64,000 nucleotides of DNA from Pseudomonas viridiflava. GTDB lineage: Bacteria > Pseudomonadota > Gammaproteobacteria > Pseudomonadales > Pseudomonadaceae. Positions 1 to 7,849 of the stretch are shown here, in pieces. Each line of letters opens with the position of its first letter. Position 1 is the first letter of the stretch. A model generated the notes under the pieces. The model was not told the origin of the DNA. It made no database searches and saw only the letters and a program-made list of their open reading frames with translations. The stretch is taken from positions 52,224 through 116,223 of the forward strand of contig NZ_UUON01000030.1 of NCBI RefSeq assembly GCF_900590885.1, written 5' to 3'. The position numbers and the translations under genes are program-made.

Positions 1-462
1 AACGCCTCGGCCTGGGTCGCGGAAACACCCGGCGACGAAAGCCGCGCCTTCAGCGACATGTTCAGCGTGCACATGCTTGCGCCGTACCTGATCAACCTGC
101 ATTGTTCACCCTTGCTGCAACGCTCGACACCTGCCGATATCGTGCACATCAGCGATGACGTGGTGCGCAAGGGCAGCCGCCAGCACATTGCCTATTGCGC
201 CACCAAGGCCGGGCTCGACAGCCTCACGCTGTCGTTTGCTGCGCAGTTTGCGCCGTTGATAAAGGTCAACGGCATCGCCCCGGCGATGGTGATGTTCAAT
301 GAAGACGACGACGCGGCCTATCGCACCAAGGTGCTGGCCAAGTCGGCGCTGGGCATCGAGCCCGGGCCCGAGGTGATTTACCAGAGCCTGCGTTACCTGC
401 TGGACAACCCCTATGTCACCGGTACCACCCTGACCGTCAACGGCGGGCGGCATATCAAGTAA
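1..462 (+). CDS. folM: Dihydromonapterin reductase FolM (C-terminal part; start lies before the window)
   Basis: The reading frame is open from base 1, so only the last 153 codons are present. It is a classical short-chain dehydrogenase/reductase: the window opens with NASAW, matching the conserved Asn region, and YCATK (about residues 65-69 of the visible part) is the YxxxK catalytic pair. The C-terminus ends VNGGRHIK, typical of FolM/pteridine reductase relatives. FolM reduces dihydromonapterin to tetrahydromonapterin with NADPH; in Pseudomonas this pterin is the cofactor of phenylalanine hydroxylase (family knowledge). folE and folX follow directly on the same strand, 19 nt downstream, which supports FolM over a generic SDR. 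Confidence 0.88.
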   Translation, partial: NASAWVAETPGDESRAFSDMFSVHMLAPYLINLHCSPLLQRSTPADIVHISDDVVRKGSRQHIAYCATKAGLDSLTLSFAAQFAPLIKVNGIAPAMVMFNEDDDAAYRTKVLAKSALGIEPGPEVIYQSLRYLLDNPYVTGTTLTVNGGRHIK

Positions 463-481
463 GCCGTTTTGAGGATGTTGT

Positions 482-1042
482 ATGACCTTATCCCTGCCCC
501 AACACTACCGCGAGATCCTCAAAGGCCTGGGCGAAGACCCGGAACGCGAAGGCTTGCTCGACACCCCCAAGCGCGCCGCCAAGGCCATGCAGTATCTGTG
601 TCATGGCTACGAGCAGAACCTGGAAACCATCGTCAACGGTGCGCTGTTCGCCTCCGATAACGACGAGATGGTGATCCTCAAGGACATCGAGTTGTACTCG
701 CTGTGCGAGCACCACCTGCTGCCCTTTATCGGCAAGGCCCACGTGGCCTATATTCCGACCGGCAAGGTGCTGGGCCTGTCGAAGCTGGCGCGCATCGTCG
801 ACATGTTCGCCCGGCGCCTGCAGATCCAGGAAAACCTCACGCGCCAGATCGCCGACGCCATCCAGGAAGTGACCCAGGCCGCCGGCGTGGCCGTGGTGAT
901 CGAGGCCAAGCACATGTGCATGATGATGCGCGGCGTGGAAAAACAGAATTCAACTATGAACACCTCGGTGATGCTCGGCGCGTTTCGCGAGTCGAACACC
1001 ACGCGCATGGAGTTCCTGCAACTGATTGGACGGAGCAAGTAG
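482..1042 (+). CDS. folE: GTP cyclohydrolase I
   Basis: 186 aa, usual length for the type I enzyme. It converts GTP to 7,8-dihydroneopterin triphosphate, the first step of folate and monapterin synthesis, in the cytoplasm. Visible signatures are CEHHLLPF near residue 75 (zinc-binding Cys and His), LSKLARIVDMFARRLQ, and the C-terminal CMMMRGVEKQNS with the second zinc Cys. It starts 19 nt after folM, with a weak GAGGATG upstream, and its TAG stop lies 2 nt before the folX start, so folM-folE-folX look co-transcribed. Genomes of this group often carry a second folE copy elsewhere; the folX/folM context makes this the monapterin-linked one (inference). Confidence 0.95.
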   Translation: MTLSLPQHYREILKGLGEDPEREGLLDTPKRAAKAMQYLCHGYEQNLETIVNGALFASDNDEMVILKDIELYSLCEHHLLPFIGKAHVAYIPTGKVLGLSKLARIVDMFARRLQIQENLTRQIADAIQEVTQAAGVAVVIEAKHMCMMMRGVEKQNSTMNTSVMLGAFRESNTTRMEFLQLIGRSK

Positions 1043-1044
1043 CA

Positions 1045-1416
1045 ATGCCACAACTTCAACCAGGCATGGCGCGCATCCGGGTCAAGGACCTGTGCCTGCG
1101 CACCTTCATCGGCATCAATGAAGACGAGATCCTCAACAAGCAAGACGTGCTGATCAACCTGACGATCCTGTATGCCGCCCAGGAAGCCGTGCGCGACAAC
1201 GATATCGACCACGCGCTGAACTACCGCACCATCACCAAGGCGATCATCGCCCACGTCGAAGGCAATCGCTTTGCGCTGCTGGAGCGCCTGACCCAGGAGC
1301 TGCTGGACCTGGTGATGAGCAATGAATCGGTGTTGTACGCCGAAGTCGAAGTGGACAAGCCCCATGCGCTGCGTTTCGCCGAGTCGGTTTCGATCACTCT
1401 GGCCGCCAGCCGCTGA
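1045..1416 (+). CDS. folX: Dihydroneopterin triphosphate 2'-epimerase FolX
   Basis: 123 aa. The start at 1045 was chosen because it is 2 nt after the folE stop and gives the family length; the open frame itself extends further upstream inside folE. The protein contains DLCLRTFIGINEDEILNKQDV, the FolB/FolX fold signature, and DIDHALNYRTITKAI. FolX epimerises dihydroneopterin triphosphate to dihydromonapterin triphosphate. Its FolB paralogue (dihydroneopterin aldolase) is close in sequence, but the position between folE and folM-type genes favours FolX. Part of the same transcript as folM and folE. Confidence 0.88.
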   Translation: MPQLQPGMARIRVKDLCLRTFIGINEDEILNKQDVLINLTILYAAQEAVRDNDIDHALNYRTITKAIIAHVEGNRFALLERLTQELLDLVMSNESVLYAEVEVDKPHALRFAESVSITLAASR

Positions 1417-1432
1417 TATTCAAGTGAGCCCT

Positions 1433-1729
1433 ATGAACGACCAACAACGCCTCGAACTCGAAGCCGCCGCCTTCCGCCGTCTGGTGGCGCACCTGGACAG
1501 CCGCAAGGATGTGCAGAACATCGACCTGATGAACCTCTCGGGCTTCTGCCGTAACTGCTTGTCCAAGTGGTACAAGGCCGAGGCCGATGAGCGCCATATC
1601 GAGCTGAGCCTCGATGACGCCCGCGAAGTGGTGTACGGCATGCCGTACGCCGAGTGGAAAGCCCAATACCAGAAAGAAGCCAGCGCCGACCAGCAGGCGG
1701 CGTTCGCCAAAGGAAAAACCCATGACTGA
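1433..1729 (+). CDS. DUF1244 family small protein
   Basis: 98 aa, matching the DUF1244 (SMc04008-like) family of small helical proteins of unknown function. The segment LMNLSGFCRNCLSKWYKAEADER near residues 33-55 contains the family's conserved CxxC with the NLSGFCRNC motif. The start at 1433 follows the folX stop by 16 nt; longer open frame upstream overlaps folX out of frame and is rejected. The end overlaps the next gene by 8 nt, implying translational coupling. The constant company of folX and hopJ in Pseudomonas suggests a shared transcript, but no biochemical role can be read from the sequence. Confidence 0.85.
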   Translation: MNDQQRLELEAAAFRRLVAHLDSRKDVQNIDLMNLSGFCRNCLSKWYKAEADERHIELSLDDAREVVYGMPYAEWKAQYQKEASADQQAAFAKGKTHD

Positions 1730-2063
1730 TTTGAACACCCTGCGCGCCAGCCTCAACAGCGGCGAACACGCCTTTGCCGAGACCCTGGCATTCGTCGCCG
1801 CCGGTTACGATTACCAGCCGCAAGCCTTCACCAACGGCACCGTGGAAAACGCCGCCGGGCAGAACGAGGGGTCGTGCAAGACCTTGGGTTTGGCGCTGCT
1901 GGAAGGCTTGAGTGATCAGGAAGCGTTGCTGGCGTTTGGTGAGCACTACCGTTCGGTGGTGGATACGCCTGAAGGCAGTGACCATGGCAATATCCGCGCA
2001 TTGATCGCCCACGGCCTGGCCGGCGTAAAATTCACCGCCCAACCACTCACCCGCAAAGCCTGA
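1722..2063 (+). CDS. HopJ-type (HopPmaJ) family protein
   Basis: 113 aa, beginning MTDLNTLRASLNSGEHAFAE and containing YDYQPQAFTNGTVENAAGQNEGSCK, the hallmark of the HopJ family named after a P. syringae type III effector candidate. Most members, including this one, sit in genomes and contexts with no type III genes nearby and are probably housekeeping proteins of unknown function (inference). The start ATG lies inside the end of the DUF1244 gene (8-nt overlap), so the two are coupled. The operon ends here; a REP inverted pair follows 17 bp later. Confidence 0.82.
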   Translation: MTDLNTLRASLNSGEHAFAETLAFVAAGYDYQPQAFTNGTVENAAGQNEGSCKTLGLALLEGLSDQEALLAFGEHYRSVVDTPEGSDHGNIRALIAHGLAGVKFTAQPLTRKA

Positions 2064-2080
2064 ATCAAACACCGATAAAA

Positions 2081-2172
2081 ATGTGGGAGGGGGCTTGCCC
2101 CCGATGGCGGTGTGTCAGTCAACCAATCCAGTGACTGACACTCCCTCATCGGGGGCAAGCCCCCTCCCACAT
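2081..2172. repeat. REP inverted pair (BIME-like), GTGGGAGGGGGC type
   Basis: Two inverted 25-nt copies, ATGTGGGAGGGGGCTTGCC.. at 2081-2105 and its reverse complement at 2148-2172, separated by a spacer that itself has an inverted repeat (GTGTCAGTC / GACTGACAC). It lies between the converging hopJ and trxB genes. The same unit recurs about ten times in this window, always between genes. Confidence 0.93.
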
Positions 2173-2189
2173 TTGTTTTGCGGCGCTGT

Positions 2190-3152
2190 TTAGAACGAGG
2201 CGTTCTGCAGGCCGTCGAGGTAACGCTCGGCATCCAGGGCCGCCATGCAACCGGCGCCAGCCGAGGTGATGGCCTGGCGGTACACGTGGTCGGCCACGTC
2301 GCCAGCCGCGAAGATACCTTCGATATTGGTGGCAGTCGCATTGCCTTCACGGCCGCCCTGCACCACCAGGTAACCGTCTTTGGCTTCCAGCACGCCAGTG
2401 AACAGCGAGGTGTTCGGCGTGTGGCCGATGGCGATGAACACGCCGTCGACTTTCAGCTCGTCGAAGCTGCCGTCGTTGTTCTTCAGGCGAGCACCGGTCA
2501 CGCCCATGTTGTCGCCCAGGACTTCGTCGAGGGTGGCATTGAGCTTGAGGATGATCTTGCCTTCAGCCACGCGGGCATGCAGCTTGTCGATCAGGATCTT
2601 CTCGGCGCGGAAGGTCTCGCGGCGGTGAACCAGGGTCACGGTGCTGGCGATGTTGGCCAGGTACAGCGCCTCTTCCACGGCCGTGTTGCCACCACCGACC
2701 ACAGCCACTGGCTTGTTGCGGTAGAAGAAACCGTCGCAGGTAGCGCAAGCGGAAACGCCCTTGCCCATGAACGCTTCTTCGGACGGCAGGCCCAGATAAC
2801 GGGCGCTGGCGCCGGTGGCGATGATCAGCGCGTCACAGGTGTAGACGCCGCTGTCGCCGGTCAGGCTGTAGGGCTTTTTCGAGAAGTCGACCGCGTTGAT
2901 GTGATCAAACACGATTTCGGTTTCGAAACGCTCGGCGTGTTCTTTCATACGCTCCATCAGCACCGGGCCGGTCAGGCCGTGGACGTCGCCCGGCCAGTTG
3001 TCGACTTCAGTGGTGGTGGTCAACTGGCCGCCCGCCTGCATGCCGGTGATCAGCAGCGGCTTGAGGTTGGCTCGGGCAGCGTAAACGGCAGCGCTGTAAC
3101 CGGCAGGGCCGGAACCGAGAATAATCACTCGCGAATGACGGGTATCAGACAT
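2190..3152 (-). CDS. trxB: Thioredoxin reductase
   Basis: 320 aa, full length. It uses NADPH and FAD to reduce thioredoxin. FAD-binding motif GSGPAGYSAAVYAARA is near residues 13-28; the redox-active pair is CATC (SACATCDGFF, about residues 134-143); the NADPH-binding motif GGGNTAVEEALYLA follows; GIFAAGDV near the C-terminus is the second FAD contact. Start at 3152 is preceded by AGGAGTGAGTC, a good ribosome-binding site. It is divergent from cysZ across a 281-bp gap and convergent with hopJ. Confidence 0.97.
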   Translation of the reverse strand: MSDTRHSRVIILGSGPAGYSAAVYAARANLKPLLITGMQAGGQLTTTTEVDNWPGDVHGLTGPVLMERMKEHAERFETEIVFDHINAVDFSKKPYSLTGDSGVYTCDALIIATGASARYLGLPSEEAFMGKGVSACATCDGFFYRNKPVAVVGGGNTAVEEALYLANIASTVTLVHRRETFRAEKILIDKLHARVAEGKIILKLNATLDEVLGDNMGVTGARLKNNDGSFDELKVDGVFIAIGHTPNTSLFTGVLEAKDGYLVVQGGREGNATATNIEGIFAAGDVADHVYRQAITSAGAGCMAALDAERYLDGLQNASF

Positions 3153-3433
3153 GACTCACTCCTGTCGACCGCCCGGACAACAAGGCGGCTGGAATAAAAA
3201 AGGACCGCGAAGCACTTGGGGAAGGCTTGAACTCGCGAGTCCTGAAAATAATGGGTGCAGCGTATAGAGGGGGGCAAGATTAAGGAAATACGGAATAACA
3301 ATCCAGCTCATAGGTGGTCTCTATGCTGTGCGCCCGATTAATCGACGCCTTTGTTACCGTTGATGTCGCCGCTTTCACCGCTGGTTTAAAGCCGGTAAGG
3401 TCGGCGCGTTCGTCATCCTGTTCGGAGTTCTCC

Positions 3434-4198
3434 ATGCCCGCCCCTGCTCTTTCCGGCCCGCAATACCTGCGTGAAGGCCTCAAACTGGTGTTGAGCCCCG
3501 GCCTGCGTCTGTTTGTGCTGCTGCCGCTGGCGATCAACCTGATACTGTTCGTCGGCTTGATCTACTTCGCCGGCCATCAGTTCAGCCTGTGGGTCGACCA
3601 CTTGATGCCGACCTTGCCGAGCTGGCTGAGCTTTCTGAATTACCTGCTCTGGCCGCTGTTTGTGGTGCTGGTGGTGCTGATGGTGTTTTTCACCTTCACC
3701 ATGCTCGCCAATATCATCGCCGCGCCGTTCAACGGCTTTCTCTCGGAGAAAGTCGAGGTGGTGGTGCGCGGCACCGATGACTTCCCCGCGTTCAGTTGGG
3801 GCGAGCTGATCGCCATGGTCCCGCGCACCCTGGCCCGGGAAATGCGCAAGCTCGGCTACTTCCTGCCACGGGCCATCGGCCTGTTTATCCTGTCGTTCAT
3901 CCCGGTGGTCAACCTGATCGCCGCGCCGCTGTGGCTGTTGTTTGGGGTGTGGATGATGGCCATCCAATACATCGACTACCCGGCGGATAACCACAAGCTG
4001 GGCTGGAACGAAATGCTCGCCTGGCTGCGCCAGAAGCGCTGGCAGAGCATGAGCTTCGGCGGCATCGTCTACCTGGTGCTGCTGGTGCCGGTGATCAACC
4101 TGTTGATGATGCCGGCGGCGGTGGCCGGCGCCACATTGTTCTGGGTACGCGAGCAAGGCGCCGAGGCGATGGCCTCGCAAAAGCTCACCCAGTCATAA
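3434..4198 (+). CDS. cysZ: Sulfate transporter CysZ
   Basis: 254 aa. CysZ is an inner-membrane protein that admits sulfate for cysteine synthesis. The sequence begins MPAPALSGPQYLREGLKL, as in the family, and has strong hydrophobic segments around residues 24-47, 72-96, 145-175 and 205-232, with the conserved NIIAAPFNGFLSEKVE between them. The start at 3434 has CGGAG six bases upstream; the frame is open 40 codons further 5' but that stretch has no family similarity. The 281-bp region shared with trxB holds both promoters; I see no distinct operator in it. Confidence 0.92.
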   Translation: MPAPALSGPQYLREGLKLVLSPGLRLFVLLPLAINLILFVGLIYFAGHQFSLWVDHLMPTLPSWLSFLNYLLWPLFVVLVVLMVFFTFTMLANIIAAPFNGFLSEKVEVVVRGTDDFPAFSWGELIAMVPRTLAREMRKLGYFLPRAIGLFILSFIPVVNLIAAPLWLLFGVWMMAIQYIDYPADNHKLGWNEMLAWLRQKRWQSMSFGGIVYLVLLVPVINLLMMPAAVAGATLFWVREQGAEAMASQKLTQS

Positions 4199-4252
4199 AT
4201 CCATCATCTGGATGACACACTGGCGACATGGCCCACGGCGACACTGTGGGTC

Positions 4253-5431
4253 ATGACGACAGCTTCGCTCCACATCACCCTGATCACCGAAACCTTCCCG
4301 CCTGAGATCAACGGGGTGGCCAATACCCTTGGCCGCCTGTGCGAGGGTTTGCGCGCCCGTGGCCATCAGGTGGAGCTGGTTCGACCACGCCAGGGCGTGG
4401 ACCAGAGCCGGTTGAGTGACGATGATTTGCTGCTCTGCCGCGGCTGGCCGCTGCCAGGCTACCCGGGCCTGCAATGGGGCCAGTCGTCGATGCACAAGTT
4501 GCTGCGCCGCTGGACGCGCCAACGCCCCGACGTGCTGTACATCGCCACCGAAGGCCCGCTCGGGCTATCCGCCTTGCGGGCGGCGCGGCGCTTGGGCATC
4601 AGTGTGGTCAGTGGCTTCCACACCAATTTCCAGCAGTACTCGAATCAGTACGGCCTGAGCCTGCTTAGCCGGCTGGTCACGCACTACCTGCGCTGGTTTC
4701 ACAACCGCTCGACCCTGACCCTGGTGCCCAGCGCCAGCCAGCGCCTGGAACTTGAGCGCCGGCATTTCGAGCGGCTGGGGATGTTGGCGCGTGGCGTGGA
4801 CAGCCAGCTGTTCCACCCGGCCAAGCGTGACAGTGGCCTGCGCGAAAGCTGGGGCCTGGAAAACGACGATATTGCGATCATGCATGTCGGGCGCCTGGCT
4901 CAGGAAAAGAACCTCGGGCTGCTCAAGCGTTGCGTGGACGCCGTGCAGGCAAGTTATCCACAGCGTCGGCTCAAGCTGATCATCGTCGGCGATGGCCCAC
5001 AACGCGCGCTGCTGGAGCGCGAGCTGCCCGACGCCATATTCTGCGGTACCCAGCGCGGTGAAGAGCTGGCGCGGCATTACGCCTCGGGCGACCTGTTCCT
5101 CTTCCCCAGCCTGACGGAAACCTTCGGCAACGTGGTGCTTGAAGCCATGGCATCCGGGCTCGGCGTGGTGGCTTACGACCAGGCGGCCGCCACCCAGCAC
5201 ATTCGCCATGGCTACAACGGCGTGCTGGCGATGCCAGGGGATGAGGAAGCGTTTTGCGATGCGGCCATCTGGCTGCTGGAGGAGCGCGAAACCCTGCGCA
5301 GGGCGCGCTTGAATGCCCGCCAGCATGCCAGCCGCCAGGGTTGGCCGGCGATTATCGAGCAGTTCGAACATCAACTTCGCGGTGCGTGCGGCGAGCAGAC
5401 GGCGATTGCAGCGGCATCGAACCCGATCTGA
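4253..5431 (+). CDS. Glycosyltransferase family 4 (GT-B), probable alpha-mannosyltransferase
   Basis: 392 aa, complete GT-B fold. The N-terminal domain begins with ETFPPEINGVANTLGRL, typical of MgtA/PimB-like GDP-mannose-dependent enzymes; the C-terminal domain has HVGRLAQEKNL, VGDGPQR and the nucleotide-sugar signature PSLTETFGNVVLEAMASG near residues 290-305. It probably transfers a sugar to a lipid or glycan acceptor on the cytoplasmic face of the membrane; donor and acceptor cannot be read from the sequence. It follows cysZ by 54 bp and is closed by a REP pair at 5453-5526. Confidence 0.85.
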   Translation: MTTASLHITLITETFPPEINGVANTLGRLCEGLRARGHQVELVRPRQGVDQSRLSDDDLLLCRGWPLPGYPGLQWGQSSMHKLLRRWTRQRPDVLYIATEGPLGLSALRAARRLGISVVSGFHTNFQQYSNQYGLSLLSRLVTHYLRWFHNRSTLTLVPSASQRLELERRHFERLGMLARGVDSQLFHPAKRDSGLRESWGLENDDIAIMHVGRLAQEKNLGLLKRCVDAVQASYPQRRLKLIIVGDGPQRALLERELPDAIFCGTQRGEELARHYASGDLFLFPSLTETFGNVVLEAMASGLGVVAYDQAAATQHIRHGYNGVLAMPGDEEAFCDAAIWLLEERETLRRARLNARQHASRQGWPAIIEQFEHQLRGACGEQTAIAAASNPI

Positions 5432-5452
5432 CAGGCGGGGTGACGGTCAAAT

Positions 5453-5526
5453 CGCCATCGCGGGCAAGCCCGGCTCCCACATTGGAATGCGTTTCCCTGT
5501 GGGAGCCGGGCTTGCCCGCGATGGCG
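5453..5526. repeat. REP inverted pair, second sequence class (CGCGGGCAAGCCCGGCTCCCAC)
   Basis: A perfect 28-bp inverted repeat (5453-5480 with 5499-5526) with an 18-nt loop, between the convergent glycosyltransferase and flavin-reductase genes. Its core differs from the GGGGGCAAGCCCCC class found elsewhere in the window, so two REP classes coexist. Confidence 0.92.
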
Positions 5527-5542
5527 TCAGACCAAGCGCCGC

Positions 5543-6646
5543 TTACACCAGGCTCGTCAACGCCTCACGACTGAACGGCAGGATGTCGCCTTCGCGACCT
5601 TCGCGCACCTTCACCGCCCAATCCGGATCCACCAGCAACGCACGACCCACGGCCACCAGGTCGAACTCGTCGTTGTTCAGGCGCTCCAGCAGTTTTTCCA
5701 GGCTGGCGGGCTGTGCCACCTTGTCGGTGTTGACCATGAACTGCAGGAATTCACCGTCCAGGCCGACGCTGCCCACGGTGATGGTCGGCTTGCCGGTGAG
5801 CTGGCGCGTCCAGCCCGCCAGGTTGAGGTCGGAACCTTCGAACTCCGGCTCCCAGAAACGGCGAGTGGAGCAGTGGAAAATATCCACACCTGCGTCGGAT
5901 AACGGCTTGAGGAACTCGCCCAGCGCCTCTGGGGTTTGCACCAGGCGCGCGGTGTAATCCTGCTGCTTCCACTGAGAGAAACGCAGGATGATCGGGAAAT
6001 CCGGGCCCACAGCGGCGCGCGTGGCCTGGATCAGTTCGATGGCAAAACGCGAACGGTTGGCCAGGCTACCGCCGTACTCGTCGGTGCGCTGGTTGCTGCC
6101 TTCCCAGAAGAACTGGTCCACCAGGTAGCCGTGAGCGCCGTGAATCTCCACGCCGTCCATGCCGATGCTTTGGGCATCCTTGGCGGCCTGGGCGAAGGCG
6201 TTGATCACATCCTTGATGTCTTGGGCGGTCATGCCGTGGACGACCACGTTGCCGTCCTTGAGCTTCTCCATCGGGCCGTAGGCCGGCACGCTGGCGTCAG
6301 GCTCGGTGCCGATACGGCGCACGCTGCCCACGTGCCATAGCTGCGGGACGATCTTGCCGCCTTCGGCGTGCACGGCGTCGACCACTTTCTTCCAGCCGGC
6401 CAATGCCGCTTCACCATAGAAATGCGGGACGTTGGGATAGCCGTTGGACGCCGGATGATTGACCACGGTGCCCTCGGTAATGATCAGGCCCACGCCGGCA
6501 GCCGCACGGCGACGGTAGTACTCGATTACCTTGGAATTGGGTACGCCACCCGGCGAGAACGAACGGGTCATTGGCGCCATGACCACACGAGTCGACAGTT
6601 GCAGTGCACCGAGCTTAAACGGTTTGAACAAGGCTTGGACAGGCAT
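5543..6646 (-). CDS. NADH:flavin oxidoreductase, old yellow enzyme family
   Basis: 367 aa FMN-dependent TIM-barrel ene-reductase. Landmarks: LGALQLSTRVVMAPMTRS (FMN region), PQLWHVGSVRR, the catalytic pair in VEIHGAHGYLVDQFFW, and NQRTDEYGGSLANRSRF. Such enzymes (XenA/XenB/NemA relatives) reduce alpha,beta-unsaturated carbonyls, nitroaromatics or nitrate esters with NAD(P)H. The start at 6646 is preceded by GGAG seven bases upstream; the five extra codons upstream are rejected. No regulator gene is adjacent, so the physiological substrate is not indicated. Confidence 0.9.
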   Translation of the reverse strand: MPVQALFKPFKLGALQLSTRVVMAPMTRSFSPGGVPNSKVIEYYRRRAAAGVGLIITEGTVVNHPASNGYPNVPHFYGEAALAGWKKVVDAVHAEGGKIVPQLWHVGSVRRIGTEPDASVPAYGPMEKLKDGNVVVHGMTAQDIKDVINAFAQAAKDAQSIGMDGVEIHGAHGYLVDQFFWEGSNQRTDEYGGSLANRSRFAIELIQATRAAVGPDFPIILRFSQWKQQDYTARLVQTPEALGEFLKPLSDAGVDIFHCSTRRFWEPEFEGSDLNLAGWTRQLTGKPTITVGSVGLDGEFLQFMVNTDKVAQPASLEKLLERLNNDEFDLVAVGRALLVDPDWAVKVREGREGDILPFSREALTSLV

Positions 6647-6785
6647 GGGAGCACTCCACAAAGAGGGGTTTATGATGTGGATAATATGGGCGGCGTGCAG
6701 TGCTGGGTAGCACTATTGATCTGGGTGATTAAGGGGTAAAACTGAAGCGAGCCCGCTTGTGTGGTGAGCGGGCTCGCCTCGAGGA

Positions 6786-7268
6786 TCAGCTCAGGGCTTT
6801 TTCGATAGCCTGGACGATCGCGGGGTCATCCGGTGGGGTACGCGGCGAGAAGCGCGCGAGCACGCGCCCATCCTTGCCGAGCAGGAACTTCTCGAAATTC
6901 CAGGTGATATCCCCCGGAAATTCGGCGCCCTCGCCTGCCAGCAGGCGGTACAGCTGGTGGCGGTCAGGCCCGTTCACGTCGAGTTTGCTGCCCAACGGGA
7001 AGGTGACGCCATAGTTCAGGCTGCAGAACTCGCGGATTTCCTCCTCGGTGCCCGGCTCCTGGCCCGCAAACTGGTTGCAGGGCAAGCCAAGCACGGTAAA
7101 CCCCTGATCCTTGTACTGCTGATAGAGGTTTTCCAGCGCCGCGTATTGCGGGGTCAAGCCACATTTGGAGGCCACGTTGACCACCAGCACAACTTGCCCC
7201 TTGAAGGGCGCCAGCGGCAGCTCTTGTCCGTCCAAAGCTTTGAGTTTCAGGTCGTGGAAAGCACTCAT
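6786..7268 (-). CDS. Glutathione peroxidase family (thiol peroxidase)
   Basis: 160 aa, the length of bacterial BtuE/Gpx proteins. The peroxidatic cysteine lies in NVASKCGLTPQY (about residue 36), followed by LPCNQFAGQEPG and WNFEKFLLGKDG, the Gln and Trp of the catalytic tetrad. It reduces hydrogen peroxide and organic peroxides, probably with thioredoxin. The start MSAFHDL at 7268 has CTGGAG upstream; the 24-codon extension at the N-terminus looks like untranslated leader. It is followed by no close gene on the same strand. Confidence 0.93.
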   Translation of the reverse strand: MSAFHDLKLKALDGQELPLAPFKGQVVLVVNVASKCGLTPQYAALENLYQQYKDQGFTVLGLPCNQFAGQEPGTEEEIREFCSLNYGVTFPLGSKLDVNGPDRHQLYRLLAGEGAEFPGDITWNFEKFLLGKDGRVLARFSPRTPPDDPAIVQAIEKALS

Positions 7269-7369
7269 GACGAACTCCAGATATCCGATGTTCTTAGCAA
7301 AGCTGCGTTTCGAGATTACAACCCGCAAGCCTGCAATCATAGACGCCGATTACAAAACTCGCCTGCGGA

Positions 7370-7834
7370 TTACTGAGCGGTAGGCCACGGCAAAATCGGA
7401 ATCGCCGTCACCGCGTTCTGCGGGCTGCCTTCGATCAAACGGTCGCTGTAAACCAGGTAAACCAGGGTGTTGCGCTTCTTGTCGAGGAAGCGCACCACCT
7501 GCATGGTCTTGAAGACCAGTGAGGTACGCTCCTTGAACACTTCGTCGCCATCCTTGAGTTCACCCTTGAAGCGAATCGGCCCGACCTGCCGGCAGGCAAT
7601 CGACGCCTCGGCACGGTCTTCGGCCAGCCCCAGGCCGCCTTTGACGCCGCCGGTCTTGGCGCGCGACAGGTAGCACGTCACGCCGTCGACCTTGGGGTCA
7701 TCGAAGGCCTCGACCACAATGCGATCGTTGGGGCCGACGAACTTGAACACCGTCGACACCTGGCCAATTTCTTCGGCCGAAGCCAGCAACGGCGTCAGCA
7801 ATAGCAGGCCCAGCGCGAACTTCACTAAACGCAT
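7370..7834 (-). CDS. creA: CreA family periplasmic protein
   Basis: 154 aa with an N-terminal signal peptide (MRLVKFALGLLLLTPLLASAEE). The mature part has EIGQVSTVFKFVGPNDRIVVEAFDDPKV and VTCYLSRAKTGGVKGGLGLAED, the CreA family pattern. Function unknown; CreA is named from the E. coli creABCD locus, but here no creBCD genes are nearby. It lies 15 bp downstream of proB on the same strand, so co-transcription with proB is possible. Confidence 0.9.
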   Translation of the reverse strand: MRLVKFALGLLLLTPLLASAEEIGQVSTVFKFVGPNDRIVVEAFDDPKVDGVTCYLSRAKTGGVKGGLGLAEDRAEASIACRQVGPIRFKGELKDGDEVFKERTSLVFKTMQVVRFLDKKRNTLVYLVYSDRLIEGSPQNAVTAIPILPWPTAQ

Positions 7835-7849
7835 CGTATATTCCTTTGG

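Noticed and set aside
1722..2063. HopJ protein as evidence of a type III secretion effector locus
   Set aside because: No hrp box, chaperone or type III genes in the window; the gene sits in the pterin operon and is a housekeeping family member.
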